Numbered from the stretch's first letter, positions 17,249 to 27,342 are shown. The stretch: DNA of 64,000 nucleotides from an uncultured Opitutia bacterium (GCA_903840415.1 CAIMFY010000122.1:1-64000), one strand, 5' to 3'. Notes: a model not told the origin generated them from the sequence alone. Made by a program: numbers and translations.

Positions 17249-18628
17249 ATGGCCGACGAAGCGATTTCCTTTCCCCCGCGTGCCGCGGCCCCCGTCGGCC
17301 GCTCGCTGCCGCATAGCCTTGAGGCGGAGGAATACCTGCTCTCCTGCTGCCTGCTCGACGGCGCCGATGTGATCTCGCGCTGTCTTGAGGCGCGCATCCG
17401 GCCGGAATCGTTTTACGACACCAAGCACGGGATCGTTTTCGAGTGCCTGCTCGATCTCTACAATCGGCAGCAACCGATCGATGTGTCGGTGGTCGCTGAG
17501 GAGTTGAAGACGGCGAAACAGCTCGATGCGGTCGGCGGTTACGCGTTTCTGACGCAAGTCTCGTCGCGGATTCCGACTACGGCGCAGGCGGGGTATTTCA
17601 TCGACAAGGTCCGCGAGCAATCGCTGCTCCGCGAAATCATCCGCTCGGCGACGGGCGCGGTCGAGGAATGCTATAATTTTTCCGGTGGCATCGACGAGTT
17701 CGTCGATCAGGTGGAGACGCGGATCTTTTCGGTGACGCAGAACCGCGTCTCTGAAAGCGCCAAGCCGATGCGCGAGCCCACGCGCGAGGCGATGAACGTC
17801 ATCACGAAGATGTTGATGAAAAAGGGCGAGCTCACCGGCGTCGCCTCGGGTTATAAAGATCTCGATGCGCTGACGTGGGGCTTCCAGCGCCAAGAAATGA
17901 TCATCCTTGCGGCGCGGCCCTCGATGGGAAAAACGTCGCTCGCGCTCAACATCGCCGAAGCGGCTGCGATGCCGAAGAAGGGCGAGCCGGTCGCCACGCT
18001 GATTTTCTCGCTCGAAATGAGTGCCGCGCAGCTCGCGTTGCGCATGTTGTGTTCGCACGCCCGGGTGAACATGAAGCTTCTCCGCGACGGCCTGCTTTCG
18101 AAAAACGGCGACGAGCAGAACCGCCTCGTCGCGACGGCGGACGAGTTTTCCAAGTCACCTATCTTCATCGACGATTCCAGCGCGCTCTCGATCATGCAGC
18201 TCCGCGCCAAGGCCCGCCGCATCCACGCCCGCCACACCCTCGGTTTCATCATCGTCGACTACCTCCAGTTGCTCAGCCCGACCGACGGTAAGATGCCCCG
18301 GGAACAGCAAGTGGCTGAAGCCTCCCGCGGACTAAAATCACTCGCGAAGGAACTCAACCTGCCCGTGCTTGTATTAAGTCAGCTCAACCGCTCATCCGAA
18401 AAGGAGAACCGCACGCCCAAACTGGCCGACTTGCGCGAATCCGGCTCGATCGAGCAAGACGCCGACGTAGTTCTCATGCTTGCCCGACCCCGCGATGCCG
18501 ATGAAAAATTCCAAGTTGCCGCCGACTCGGCGGAGTTAATCGTTGCCAAGCAACGAAACGGCCCGGTAGGAGAATTGAAGCTCACTTTCCTTCGAGACAT
18601 CACCCGCTTTGAAAACTTTCACCAGTAA
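17249..18628 (+). CDS. dnaB: Replicative DNA helicase DnaB
   Basis: The 459-residue hexameric helicase has an N-terminal primase-interacting domain (PHSLEAEEYLLSCCLLD) and a RecA-like C-terminal domain. Walker A is ARPSMGKTS at about 221-229. The Walker B region is GFIIVDYLQLLSP, and VLSQLNRSSEKENRTPKLADLR is the switch region. It unwinds the fork ahead of the polymerase. No intein is present. The last 20 bases overlap the start of bamA. Confidence 0.96.
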   Translation: MADEAISFPPRAAAPVGRSLPHSLEAEEYLLSCCLLDGADVISRCLEARIRPESFYDTKHGIVFECLLDLYNRQQPIDVSVVAEELKTAKQLDAVGGYAFLTQVSSRIPTTAQAGYFIDKVREQSLLREIIRSATGAVEECYNFSGGIDEFVDQVETRIFSVTQNRVSESAKPMREPTREAMNVITKMLMKKGELTGVASGYKDLDALTWGFQRQEMIILAARPSMGKTSLALNIAEAAAMPKKGEPVATLIFSLEMSAAQLALRMLCSHARVNMKLLRDGLLSKNGDEQNRLVATADEFSKSPIFIDDSSALSIMQLRAKARRIHARHTLGFIIVDYLQLLSPTDGKMPREQQVAEASRGLKSLAKELNLPVLVLSQLNRSSEKENRTPKLADLRESGSIEQDADVVLMLARPRDADEKFQVAADSAELIVAKQRNGPVGELKLTFLRDITRFENFHQ

Positions 18629-21083
18629 CCCTGTCCGTAGGGTCACATCCTTATTATTTGCGATTCTTGGGCTACTGGCGGGTAGCGCTCTGGCTCGGGC
18701 CCAGGCCCCTGCCGCCGCTCAGCCAGCGCAACCCGCTGCACCCGTCTTCAAAGTCGGCACGATCACGATCAAGTTTGTCGGCACGGCCAACGTCAACGAA
18801 CAGGTCGTCCGCGCCAACATGCAGGTGCGCGAAGGCGGCGACTTCGACGATGCGATGATCGATCGCGACTACCGCGCGCTCTACCGCACCGCGCTGTTCG
18901 AATATATCCAGATCAAGCAGGAGCAGGTTGATGCGACCACCTTCAATTTCATCATCGAGGTCACGCCAAAATACCGGGTCCGCGCCGTGCGCTTCGAGGG
19001 CAACGTGAAGGAAAAGACCACGCGCCTCGAAAAGGAAATCAAGACCCGTGCCAACCTCGCGCTCGACGAACGCCAGGCGAAGGACGACGCTGAGAAACTC
19101 CGAGAATACTATCAGAAAACCGGCTACAATCAGGCGCAGGTCACCCACAGCATCGAACTCGATCGCGCGGGTGGGTTCGGCACCGTCGTTTTTAAGATCC
19201 GCGAGGGCGCGAAGGTCAAAATCGGCGACGTTAAGTTTGTCGGCAACGCCCACATCAAAGCCGCCAAACTCAAGGGCGAGATGGAGACGAAGAAATGGTG
19301 GATGTTCTCCTGGCTGACCGGTTCTGGCCGCTTCAAGGACGACCAATTCGAGGACGACCTCGACAAGGTTCGCGACTACTACCGCGAGCAAGGTTTCCTC
19401 GACGTCGAGATCGGCGCCGACAAGGTGCATTTCGACTATCCCACTCCCGACCGCCTCGTCCTCACCATTGAAGTTTCCGAGGGGCGCCAATATCACATCG
19501 GCGAGGTTTCCTTCTCCGGCAACAAGCTCTACACGTCGACGCTCCTGCGCCGCGTCGCCCGGCAGAAGACGGGCTACGTTTTCACGCCGTCGAAGCTCGA
19601 CAAAGATGAGGAACGCATCCGCGACTTTTACGGCAAGGACGGCTACATCGAAACCCGCGTCCACCTCGTCCGGAAGCCCAACATCGAGACCGGTGCCATC
19701 GACGTCGAATACCAGATTCAGGAAAACGATCGCTACAACGTCGAGTCCATCGTCATCGAGGGCAACACGAAGACCAAGAGCACCGTCATCCTGCGCGAGC
19801 TCGTGCTCGGCCCCGGCGACGTGTTCAGCACCGTGCTCGAAAAGATCAGCAAGCTCCGCCTCGAAAACACCCGTTTCTTCGATTCCGTCGACGTCACCGA
19901 ACAGGAAACCGCAGGCAACATCCCCGGTCGCCGGAATCTCCGTGTGGCCGTGCGCGAAGGTCGCACCGGCAATCTCACGTTCGGCGCCGGTTTCAGCTCG
20001 CTGGAGCGCGCCACGCTCTTTACGGAGGTCTCGCAGTCGAATTTCGACATGTTTAACCGCCGTTCCTTCTTCCAGGGTGACGGCCAGAAATTCCGCCTTC
20101 GCCTCCAGCTCGGTTCGCTTTCGAGCGAGGCAGTGCTGTCGTTTGAGGAACCCTACTTCTTTCAGAAGCAGCTGCGCTTCGGCTTCAGCATCTTCCGCAC
20201 GAGCTCGGACTACAACAGCTCCTTCTACACCGAAATCGACACCGGCGCGGAGATTTATATCTCGAAACGCCTCTTCGAACTCGTCGAAGGCCGCATCTCC
20301 TACACCTTCCAAGTCGTCGACATCAAGGACGTCTCGGCCACCGCCTCGTCCGTCATTCAGGATCTCGCGGGCAACAACGCCCTGTCGAAAATCAGCTTCC
20401 AACTCCTGCGCGACACCCGCGACAAGATCATCAACACCACCTCGGGCAACTACATGCAGTTCGACACCGCGGTGGCCGGTGGTCCCCTCGGCGGCAGTAA
20501 AATCAACAATTTCTACAGCTTCGAATTCCGTGGATCGCAGTTCTTCCCGGTCTTCGAGACGCAGGCCCAAGTCCTCAGCCTCCGGCTTCGCGGCGGCGTG
20601 ATCGACAGCTTCGGCAAGAGCAACCAGCTCTATCCGCAGAAAAATCTCGACGGCACGCTCGCCACCGACCTCAACGGCAACCAGCTCTATTTCAAACCGG
20701 GTGTCGCCTACTACAACAAGTTCTACCTCGGCGGACCGACGACATTGCGCGGTTATGAATTTCGCACGGTCAGTCCGCGCGATGCGGCCGGTGAGCCCAT
20801 CGGCGGCAAGACCTATGGCTTCTTTAGCGCCGAATACTCGATGGATATCGTCAGCCCGATTCGCTGGGCGCTCTTCTATGACGCCGGCTTCGTGAACAAG
20901 GGAGCCTACGATTTTAATCCCGCCGGCTATAACGACAATTTCGGTATCGGGCTCCGTCTGCAGGTGGCCGGCTCACCGCTCAGCCTCGATTTTGGTATCC
21001 CGTTAACCAGTTCAAAGGACTCCACTGGCACGAGCAACAAGAAGGGCAACCAGTTCAATTTTTCCTTTGGCACCCAATACTGA
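18609..21083 (+). CDS. bamA: Outer membrane protein assembly factor BamA
   Basis: The 824-residue Omp85 protein has a signal peptide (hydrophobic core LLFAILGLLAGSALARA), an Ala/Pro linker, about five POTRA domains over residues 45-440, and a C-terminal barrel ending in an aromatic residue (FNFSFGTQY), as outer-membrane beta-barrels do. It inserts beta-barrel proteins into the outer membrane. The only reasonable start is a TTG at 18609, inside the end of dnaB; the 20-bp overlap suggests coupled translation. Skp follows 39 bp downstream, a normal functional pairing. Confidence 0.95.
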   Translation: MKTFTSNPVRRVTSLLFAILGLLAGSALARAQAPAAAQPAQPAAPVFKVGTITIKFVGTANVNEQVVRANMQVREGGDFDDAMIDRDYRALYRTALFEYIQIKQEQVDATTFNFIIEVTPKYRVRAVRFEGNVKEKTTRLEKEIKTRANLALDERQAKDDAEKLREYYQKTGYNQAQVTHSIELDRAGGFGTVVFKIREGAKVKIGDVKFVGNAHIKAAKLKGEMETKKWWMFSWLTGSGRFKDDQFEDDLDKVRDYYREQGFLDVEIGADKVHFDYPTPDRLVLTIEVSEGRQYHIGEVSFSGNKLYTSTLLRRVARQKTGYVFTPSKLDKDEERIRDFYGKDGYIETRVHLVRKPNIETGAIDVEYQIQENDRYNVESIVIEGNTKTKSTVILRELVLGPGDVFSTVLEKISKLRLENTRFFDSVDVTEQETAGNIPGRRNLRVAVREGRTGNLTFGAGFSSLERATLFTEVSQSNFDMFNRRSFFQGDGQKFRLRLQLGSLSSEAVLSFEEPYFFQKQLRFGFSIFRTSSDYNSSFYTEIDTGAEIYISKRLFELVEGRISYTFQVVDIKDVSATASSVIQDLAGNNALSKISFQLLRDTRDKIINTTSGNYMQFDTAVAGGPLGGSKINNFYSFEFRGSQFFPVFETQAQVLSLRLRGGVIDSFGKSNQLYPQKNLDGTLATDLNGNQLYFKPGVAYYNKFYLGGPTTLRGYEFRTVSPRDAAGEPIGGKTYGFFSAEYSMDIVSPIRWALFYDAGFVNKGAYDFNPAGYNDNFGIGLRLQVAGSPLSLDFGIPLTSSKDSTGTSNKKGNQFNFSFGTQY

Positions 21084-21122
21084 TTCTGTTCCATTCACCG
21101 CTCCATTCTGAAAACAATACCT

Positions 21123-21806
21123 ATGAAAAAAACCATCCAAACCCTCGTTGCCGTCGCGGCCTTGGGTGCTCTCACCTTGGCTGCCCGCGCCCAACCCGCG
21201 GTGAAGCTTTATGTCGTCGATATGGCCAAGCTCTACGACACCCACTACAAAACGGTCGAGAAGAACTCCCAGCTCCAAGCTGATGACGCGAAGGCGCAGG
21301 AAGAGGTCGATCGCATGAACAAGGAAGGCAACGGCCTCGTCGAGGAATACAAGGCCCTCAACGACAAAGCCGGCAACCCCGCGCTCACCGCCGAGGCCAA
21401 AGCCAGCGCGCAGAATGAAGCGCAGAAAAAGCTTGGGTCGATCCAGCAGAAGCAGCAGGAAGTCCAAACCTTCATCCAGAACACCCGCAATTCCCTGCAA
21501 CAACGGATGCAGACCTATAAGGCGCTAATCCTTGAGGAAATCAGCAAGACCGCCACAACCGTCGCCCAGCGCAAGGGTGGCACGCTCCTCCTCGACAAGT
21601 CCGGCCCGTCGCTCTTCCTGATCCCGAATGTGATCTATTCTGATCCGGGCTTCGACATCACCGAAGACGTCGCCAAGGAAATCAACAAGGACCGCCCTGT
21701 CAGTGCGACTCCGTCCCCCGCCGCTGCCGCCCCGGCCGCCGCTCCCTCCGGCGCCGTTAACACCGCGCCCGGCATCAGCGTCCCCGGCCTCACGCCGAAG
21801 AAGTAA
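21123..21806 (+). CDS. skp: OmpH/Skp family periplasmic chaperone
   Basis: The 227-residue protein has a signal peptide (cleavage near ARA-QP), the conserved opening KLYVVDMAKLYDTHY, and a long coiled-coil tentacle region (about 45-130) typical of Skp. A Pro/Ala-rich tail follows. Skp trimers hold unfolded outer-membrane proteins in the periplasm for BamA. Placement between bamA and lpxD agrees. A strong terminator follows. Confidence 0.92.
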   Translation: MKKTIQTLVAVAALGALTLAARAQPAVKLYVVDMAKLYDTHYKTVEKNSQLQADDAKAQEEVDRMNKEGNGLVEEYKALNDKAGNPALTAEAKASAQNEAQKKLGSIQQKQQEVQTFIQNTRNSLQQRMQTYKALILEEISKTATTVAQRKGGTLLLDKSGPSLFLIPNVIYSDPGFDITEDVAKEINKDRPVSATPSPAAAAPAAAPSGAVNTAPGISVPGLTPKK

Positions 21807-21835
21807 TCGGGCGGCACGCTCCGTATTCCAATTGC

Positions 21836-21868
21836 AGCCCCGCTCTACCGAGCGGGGCTTTTTGTTTT
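21836..21868 (+). terminator. Rho-independent terminator after skp
   Basis: A 9-bp perfect stem agccccgct/agcggggct (21836-21844 with 21851-21859) is followed by tttttgtttt. It ends the dnaB-bamA-skp transcript. Confidence 0.93.
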
Positions 21869-21930
21869 CTTATCGCGGCGGTCGGTGACCGCCGTCTTGC
21901 ACCTCGCGCCGAAAACGCCACGCTCCCGCC

Positions 21931-22962
21931 ATGCAGGTTTCGTTCACCCCGGCCGATATCGCCGCTCTGACCTCGCCCCAATCCACCCGCGGCGCCACGG
22001 TCGAACCGATCCGTGGCCTCGCGGCCCTCGCCGATGCCGGCCCCGGTGATCTCTCGTTTCTCGGCAATCCGAAATACAAAGCCGAAGTCGCCACCACGCG
22101 CGCCTCCCTCGTATTGTTGCCTGCGGATTTCGTCGGCGAACCGCAGCCCGGCCAGCTTTTTTTCCTCGTCGAAAATCCCTCCGTCGCCCTCGCGCACATC
22201 TGCGCCCGCATCGAGCAATCGCTCTGGCCGAAACCTGCGCCCGGGATTCATCCTTCCGCGGTCGTTGCCGCCAGTGCCAAAATCGCCGCCACCGTCACCG
22301 TCGGTCCGCTCTGTGTCGTCGAGGCCGACGCCATCGTCGGTGAGCGCACGCATTTGCAGGCACAGGTGTTTGTCGGTCGTGCGGCGCGCCTCGGTGACGA
22401 CTGCTGGCTGATGCCCGGTGCGATCGTCGCGGCCGAATGCGAACTCGGCCACCGCGTGCGCCTCCAACCCGGCGCCGTCATCGGCTCCGACGGCTTTGGT
22501 TACGAATTTGTCGGCGGTCGCCACGAAAAGCTCCCGCAAATCGGCCACGTCGTCATCGGCGACGACGTCGAGATCGGTGCCAACGCTACCCTCGACCGCG
22601 CGCGTTTCAGCCGCACGACCGTGGGCGCGGGCACCAAGATCGATAATCTCGTCCAAATCGGGCACAACGTCACCATCGGTCGGCACTGCCTCCTCTGCGC
22701 GCAGGCCGGCGTCTCCGGCAGCACCACCCTCGAAGACTATGTGGTGCTTGCCGGCAAGGCCGGGATCGCCGGCCATCTCACGCTGGGCAAAAGCGCCAAA
22801 ATCGGCGGCGGCGCGGCCGTAACCCAGGACGTCGCGCCCGGCGCCTTCGTCAACGGCTCGCCCGCGATCCCGTTTATGCTCGAGCGCCGCATCGCCGTGC
22901 TCAAACAACGGCTCCCAGAACTTTTCAAACGCGTTGATGCTCTTGAAGCGCAGGCACGCTGA
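21931..22962 (+). CDS. lpxD: UDP-3-O-acylglucosamine N-acyltransferase
   Basis: The 343-residue LpxD carries out the third step of lipid A synthesis, adding a 3-hydroxyacyl chain to the 2-amino group of UDP-3-O-acylglucosamine. It has an N-terminal uridine-binding domain ([18 protein letters not shown]) and a left-handed beta helix of hexapeptide repeats. The catalytic His lies in the [11 protein letters not shown] region. Length is normal. Its presence shows that the organism makes lipopolysaccharide-type lipid A. Confidence 0.95.
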   Translation: MQVSFTPADIAALTSPQSTRGATVEPIRGLAALADAGPGDLSFLGNPKYKAEVATTRASLVLLPADFVGEPQPGQLFFLVENPSVALAHICARIEQSLWPKPAPGIHPSAVVAASAKIAATVTVGPLCVVEADAIVGERTHLQAQVFVGRAARLGDDCWLMPGAIVAAECELGHRVRLQPGAVIGSDGFGYEFVGGRHEKLPQIGHVVIGDDVEIGANATLDRARFSRTTVGAGTKIDNLVQIGHNVTIGRHCLLCAQAGVSGSTTLEDYVVLAGKAGIAGHLTLGKSAKIGGGAAVTQDVAPGAFVNGSPAIPFMLERRIAVLKQRLPELFKRVDALEAQAR

Positions 22963-23014
22963 CGCAAAAAAGTCTTCCGCCTCAGGACATTCTCGTCACG
23001 CTCCGCCCCCAACC

Positions 23015-23962
23015 ATGGGTGAATCACGGCTGAAAATTTTTACAGGCAACTCCAACCGACCCCTCGCCGAGGAAATGTGTCGCTCAATTGGCGAACCGCT
23101 CGGCGAAGCCACCGTCACGAGTTTCCCCGACGGGGAGTCCTTCGTGAAGATCAACGAGAACGTTCGTGGCCACGATGTCTTCATCATCCAATCCACGTGT
23201 CCGCCGACGAATCACCACCTCGTCGAACTCCTCATCATGATCGATGCGGCGCGTCGCGCCTCGGCCCAGCGCATCACTGCGGTGCTGCCGTTCTACGGCT
23301 ACGCCCGCCAGGATCGCAAGGATCAGCCCCGCGTGCCGATCACCGCGAAGCTCGTCGCCAACCTCCTCGTCGCCTCCGGCGCCACTCGCATTCTTACGAT
23401 GGATCTGCACAGCCAGCAGATTCAGGGCTTCTTTGATATTCCCGTCGATCACCTCTTTGCCTCGCCGGTGTTCTTCGAATATTTTGCCAAGATGAAACGC
23501 GAGAATCTCGTCGTCTGCTCACCCGATGTGGGTGGCATGAAGATGGCCGCCGCCTACGCCGACGTGCTCGGCGCCGGCCTCGCGCTCGTGGCCAAGAAAC
23601 GCAAGAGCGCCACCAAGGTCGAAGCCATCAACGTCGTCGGCGAAGTCGACGGCTGCGATGTGCTCCTCGTCGACGACATCACCGAGACTGCGGGCACGCT
23701 CTGCGCCGCCGCAAAAATTCTCCGCGAGCACGGCGCCCGCAGCATCCGCGCCGCCGTCAGCCACTGCATCCTTAACGAAGTCGCGATCGAGCGTCTCAAG
23801 GGCGGCCTGATCGACGAACTCATTACGACCAACTCCACGCCCATCGACACGCACGGCCTGCCGATCACCGTGCTCAGCATCGCCTCGCTCCTTGGCCAAG
23901 CCATCCAGCGCATCAACAGCAACGAGAGCGTCACCAGCCTGTTTCGGATCAAAGGCGTCTAA
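23015..23962 (+). CDS. prs: Ribose-phosphate pyrophosphokinase
   Basis: The 315-residue PRPP synthetase transfers pyrophosphate from ATP to ribose 5-phosphate, feeding nucleotide, His and Trp synthesis. Motifs: the substrate loop FPDGESFVKINENVRG, the catalytic flexible loop YGYARQDRKDQPR, the metal/substrate segment MDLHSQQIQGFF, and the PRPP-binding VLLVDDITETAGT. The frame is open from 22934 and overlaps lpxD, but the ATG at 23015 gives the standard N-terminus SRLKIFTGNSN. Confidence 0.96.
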   Translation: MGESRLKIFTGNSNRPLAEEMCRSIGEPLGEATVTSFPDGESFVKINENVRGHDVFIIQSTCPPTNHHLVELLIMIDAARRASAQRITAVLPFYGYARQDRKDQPRVPITAKLVANLLVASGATRILTMDLHSQQIQGFFDIPVDHLFASPVFFEYFAKMKRENLVVCSPDVGGMKMAAAYADVLGAGLALVAKKRKSATKVEAINVVGEVDGCDVLLVDDITETAGTLCAAAKILREHGARSIRAAVSHCILNEVAIERLKGGLIDELITTNSTPIDTHGLPITVLSIASLLGQAIQRINSNESVTSLFRIKGV

Positions 23963-24070
23963 GCGCCGCCGCAGCGTCTTTTTGTTTGCCGAAATTTTTC
24001 GTCACCTCGCCCGGTCCCGCCGCGGAGAAGTCGGGGAACATCGTCCGCCACCGCCAGTCGTTTCCTCTTC

Positions 24071-25537
24071 ATGAAATCCAAGCTTCGTTCCCGTCTCTCG
24101 ATTTTGGCCGTGCTCGCGGCCGTGCTCGCGGCCGCGGTCGCCGCCGCTTTCGCAGCCAAGCCCGCGAAGGATGCCCCCGACGCGCCGACCGCTTCCGCTC
24201 CCACCAAGAAAGCCGACGTGCGTGTTGACCCTTCGCCGGTGTCCGAGGGCAAGTCCGCCGTCGTCACCAGTTATGCCGACGTGGTCGAGTCCGTGCAGAA
24301 AGCCGTCGTCTCGATCTATTCCACCAAAACCGTGCGGGAACACGTGATGGTAAATCCCTTTTTCCGCCAGTTCGGCATTCCGGATCAGGAGCGCGAAAGC
24401 AAACAGGAGGGACTCGGCTCCGGCGTGATCGTCTCGCCCGACGGCTACATCCTCACGAACAACCACGTCGTCGAGGGCGCGGACGAACTGAAAGTGCTGC
24501 TTCCCGACGACCGCGAGTTCATCGCAAAAGTCATCGGCACCGATCCGAAGACCGACATTGCCGTCGTGAAAATCGAGGCCACCAATCTCCCCGTCATCAC
24601 TCTCGCGGACAGCGCGAAACTTCGCGTGGGCGACGTCGTGTTTGCCGTCGGCAATCCGCTCGGCATCGGCCAGACCGTCACCATGGGCATCGTCTCCGCC
24701 AAGGGCCGAGCGATCCCCGGCCTCGCGGAGGACGGTGTCGCCTACCAGGATTTCATCCAGACCGACGCCGCGATCAACATGGGCAACTCCGGCGGCGCGC
24801 TCGTCGATGCCAAGGGCCGGCTCGTCGGCATCAACAGCGCCATCCTCTCGCCGACGCGCGGGAACATCGGTATTGGCTTCGCCATTCCGACGAACCTCGC
24901 CGCGTCGATCATGAACAGTCTGATCGCGACCGGCAAAGTCTCGCGTGGCTTCATCGGCGTGAGCACCGATCCGATCACCCCTGATTTCGCCGAACAACTC
25001 GGCCTGCCGAAGGACACCAAGGGAGTCATCATCAGCGATATCACCGTCGGCAGTCCGGCGGAAAAAGCCGGCCTCAAGCGCACCGACGCGATCTTGGCGA
25101 TCAATGACCATCTCGTCACGACCCTCGACGATCTGCGGCTCACGATCGCGCAGCTGATTCCCGGCTCGGTCGCAAAATTGAAGATTTTCCGCGACGGCAA
25201 AGAAAAGATCGTCGACGTCACACTCGGCACGCTTGTCGACAATCCCAACGAACTTCTCACCGGCGTGACCGTCACGCCGCTTGCGCCCGAGTTGCGGCGC
25301 AAGCTCGGCATCGCCGATGCGCGGGTGAAGGGACTGGTCGTCACCGACGTGGCGGAAGATTCACCGTTCCGCGATCGCCTCGCCCCGGATCTCGTCATCA
25401 TGGAAATCAATCGCATGGAGATTACGGACCTGGCGTCGGCCAAGTCCGCGCTGAATCCGCCCGGCCAGCGCAACCTCTTCGCGGTTTACTATCGCGGCGC
25501 CGCCCGGTTTGTGGCCGTGACCATCCCGTTGAAATAA
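24071..25537 (+). CDS. degP: Periplasmic serine protease DegP/HtrA
   Basis: The 488-residue protease has a signal sequence or anchor (residues 8-30), then a trypsin-like domain with catalytic H132 (NNHVVEG), D162 (TDIAVV) and S240 (MGNSGGAL). Two PDZ domains follow at about 290-375 and 395-480. It degrades or refolds damaged envelope proteins, fitting its place near bamA and skp. Length and triad are normal. A terminator follows the stop. Confidence 0.95.
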   Translation: MKSKLRSRLSILAVLAAVLAAAVAAAFAAKPAKDAPDAPTASAPTKKADVRVDPSPVSEGKSAVVTSYADVVESVQKAVVSIYSTKTVREHVMVNPFFRQFGIPDQERESKQEGLGSGVIVSPDGYILTNNHVVEGADELKVLLPDDREFIAKVIGTDPKTDIAVVKIEATNLPVITLADSAKLRVGDVVFAVGNPLGIGQTVTMGIVSAKGRAIPGLAEDGVAYQDFIQTDAAINMGNSGGALVDAKGRLVGINSAILSPTRGNIGIGFAIPTNLAASIMNSLIATGKVSRGFIGVSTDPITPDFAEQLGLPKDTKGVIISDITVGSPAEKAGLKRTDAILAINDHLVTTLDDLRLTIAQLIPGSVAKLKIFRDGKEKIVDVTLGTLVDNPNELLTGVTVTPLAPELRRKLGIADARVKGLVVTDVAEDSPFRDRLAPDLVIMEINRMEITDLASAKSALNPPGQRNLFAVYYRGAARFVAVTIPLK

Positions 25538-25565
25538 GCGGAAGTTATCCCCGTTTGAACGACTG

Positions 25566-25594
25566 AAGGCGCGCTTTCAACGGCGCGCCTTTTT
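25566..25594 (+). terminator. Rho-independent terminator after degP
   Basis: A 9-bp stem aaggcgcgc/gcgcgcctt (25566-25574 with 25583-25591) is followed by a T run. The convergent pyrE stop codon lies within the T run at 25594-25596. Confidence 0.88.
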
Positions 25595-26169
25595 CAGCTC
25601 CCCGGTTTCTCGATCGGAATTTTCGCCAGCTCTTCCGGCACGGCGTCGGCCGGGTAAGTGGGGAAACTCAATTCGAGCAGCGACACGGCTGGCACGTCGA
25701 ATCGCGCCACGCCCGCGCTGCGATCGACCAGCATCGCGACGCCCACGGCGGTGCCGCCGGCTTGGCGCACGATGTCCAGACTCTCCAGCACGCGGCCGCC
25801 ACGTGTAACGACATCTTCGACTACGAGCACCGGTTCACCTTTCGCAAGGGTGAATCCACGGCGCAGCACGAGCCGGTTATTTTCTTTTTCGGCGAAAAGG
25901 TAGCGCGCCTTCGCCCGCCGCGCGACCTCCTGCCCGATTACGAGTCCGCCCATCGCCGGCGCGAGCACCGTGGAAAACTTCAAGCCCTGCGCGTGCACTT
26001 TGGCGAGGAGCAGCTCGGCGAGGCGCTCGACGGCATCCATTCGCTGGCAGACTTGCGCACACTGGAAGTAGTGGCCGCTGTGCAGACCCGAGCGGAGCAC
26101 GAAATGGCCCTGCAAAAGCGCCCGGGTGCGCGTGAAGATGTCGAGGATTTCCTGCTGGCTCGCGTCCAT
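25594..26169 (-). CDS. pyrE: Orotate phosphoribosyltransferase
   Basis: The 191-residue enzyme transfers phosphoribose from PRPP to orotate, giving OMP in pyrimidine synthesis. The PRPP-binding motif VLVVEDVVTRGG is present, as are the loop region YLFAEKENNRLVLRRGF and the opening helix SQQEILDIFTRTRALLQGHF with GLHSG. The open frame starts at 26226, but the ATG at 26169 (MDASQQEIL) gives the standard length. It is convergent with degP and divergent from the HTH/MBL gene. Confidence 0.93.
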   Translation of the reverse strand: MDASQQEILDIFTRTRALLQGHFVLRSGLHSGHYFQCAQVCQRMDAVERLAELLLAKVHAQGLKFSTVLAPAMGGLVIGQEVARRAKARYLFAEKENNRLVLRRGFTLAKGEPVLVVEDVVTRGGRVLESLDIVRQAGGTAVGVAMLVDRSAGVARFDVPAVSLLELSFPTYPADAVPEELAKIPIEKPGS

Positions 26170-26292
26170 GCGCAGACGTTGCGGTGCTGCATGGGAAAAA
26201 ACAAAATCAAATTTTCGCTGCCACATTTTTGGCGCTACCCCAGCGAAAACAACTTTGCTTCGCGCCCGATTGAAATTGTAGCCTCCTCAGAG

Positions 26293-27147
26293 ATGGCCCA
26301 CCCGTTCACAACGTCCGTGCCGCTCGAGGATGAACTCGGCGACGTGCTCGACAAGGCGATGCGCCGCGCGGGCCTCACCGACGAGTCGCTCGCGGCGCGT
26401 AGTGGCGTGCGCGCCGGCCGCATCCTTGATGCGATTGATTACCGCTCGGAATTGACGTCGGAGGAGGTGCGCAAACTCGCCGCGGTTCTCGGGTTGAACG
26501 AGGTCGGGCTTTGTGCGCTGGCGGCCGGCAGTTATCCGACGCCGGAGATTGGGCCGCTGCCGTTTTGTGTCTGGCCCCTGCGGATGCCGCACGGCATCGG
26601 AGTCGTGAACGCGTATCTCGTCGGCGAGTGCGGCGGATCGCGGGCGGTGTTGTTCGACACCGGGGCGGGTCTCATGGCGCTCGATGCGGTATGGCCGAGC
26701 GCGATTCGCGAAATCGATGCGGTGTTTCTCACGCACATCGAGCCGGAGCATGCGGGTGGATTGTGCGATGTCGTCGCGCGGTTTGGCGTCACGTCGGCTT
26801 TTATCCCGCGTGGGGCAGAAGCACCGTGTGGTCGCGCGGTGGGGGAGGGAGAAGTGAAAAAATTTGGTCCATTCGAAATCACCACTTACACGACGCCGGG
26901 TCATGCGGCCGCGCATAATTGCTATGTCGTGCGCTCCGTAGCTGCGCCTCATGGCGGGACGCTGCTCGTGTCGGGCGATCTGGTGTTCGCCGGATCGGCG
27001 GGTGGTGGATATTTTTCGCACGAGCAACTGCGGGCCAATTTGCAGCGCGTTCTCGGGGTGGTGCCACGGGCGACTGTGATTGCGCCTGGGCACGGGCCGT
27101 TCACGACGGTCGAAAACGAACTGCACTATAATCCGTTCGTCGTCTGA
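26293..27147 (+). CDS. HTH domain fused to a metallo-beta-lactamase fold
   Basis: The 284-residue protein starts with a helix-turn-helix-like domain (about 15-75: DKAMRRAGLTDESLAARSGV, LTSEEVRKLAAVLGL), then an MBL-fold hydrolase. Metal-binding residues are seen in THIEPEHAGG (an HxExxH variant of the usual HxHxDH), TPGHAAAHN, SGDLVF and PGHGP. The Glu variant recalls flavodiiron-type MBL domains, but no flavodoxin is present. It could be a hydrolase with its own DNA-binding or protein-interaction module. Start at 26293 is the first ATG after the pyrE promoter region; the frame is open further upstream but overlaps pyrE. Confidence 0.75.
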   Translation: MAHPFTTSVPLEDELGDVLDKAMRRAGLTDESLAARSGVRAGRILDAIDYRSELTSEEVRKLAAVLGLNEVGLCALAAGSYPTPEIGPLPFCVWPLRMPHGIGVVNAYLVGECGGSRAVLFDTGAGLMALDAVWPSAIREIDAVFLTHIEPEHAGGLCDVVARFGVTSAFIPRGAEAPCGRAVGEGEVKKFGPFEITTYTTPGHAAAHNCYVVRSVAAPHGGTLLVSGDLVFAGSAGGGYFSHEQLRANLQRVLGVVPRATVIAPGHGPFTTVENELHYNPFVV

Positions 27148-27220
27148 ACGCAGGAGGCGGAAAGGAAATCGCAGTTGACATCAACTGCGCGTTCGTGAGC
27201 TTTTTTACCTCTTAAATTTT

Positions 27221-27295
<75 letters not shown>

Positions 27296-27342
27296 ATTTA
27301 CCGTTTTTTCCCATTTTAATTTTGGCCAGCGCCTCGGTTTTT

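Noticed and set aside
18672-20570. 632-codon open frame on the reverse strand of bamA
   Set aside because: Antisense shadow of a GC-rich gene; its residues have repetitive Glu/Leu/Val/Asp bias and no fold, while the forward strand encodes a complete BamA.
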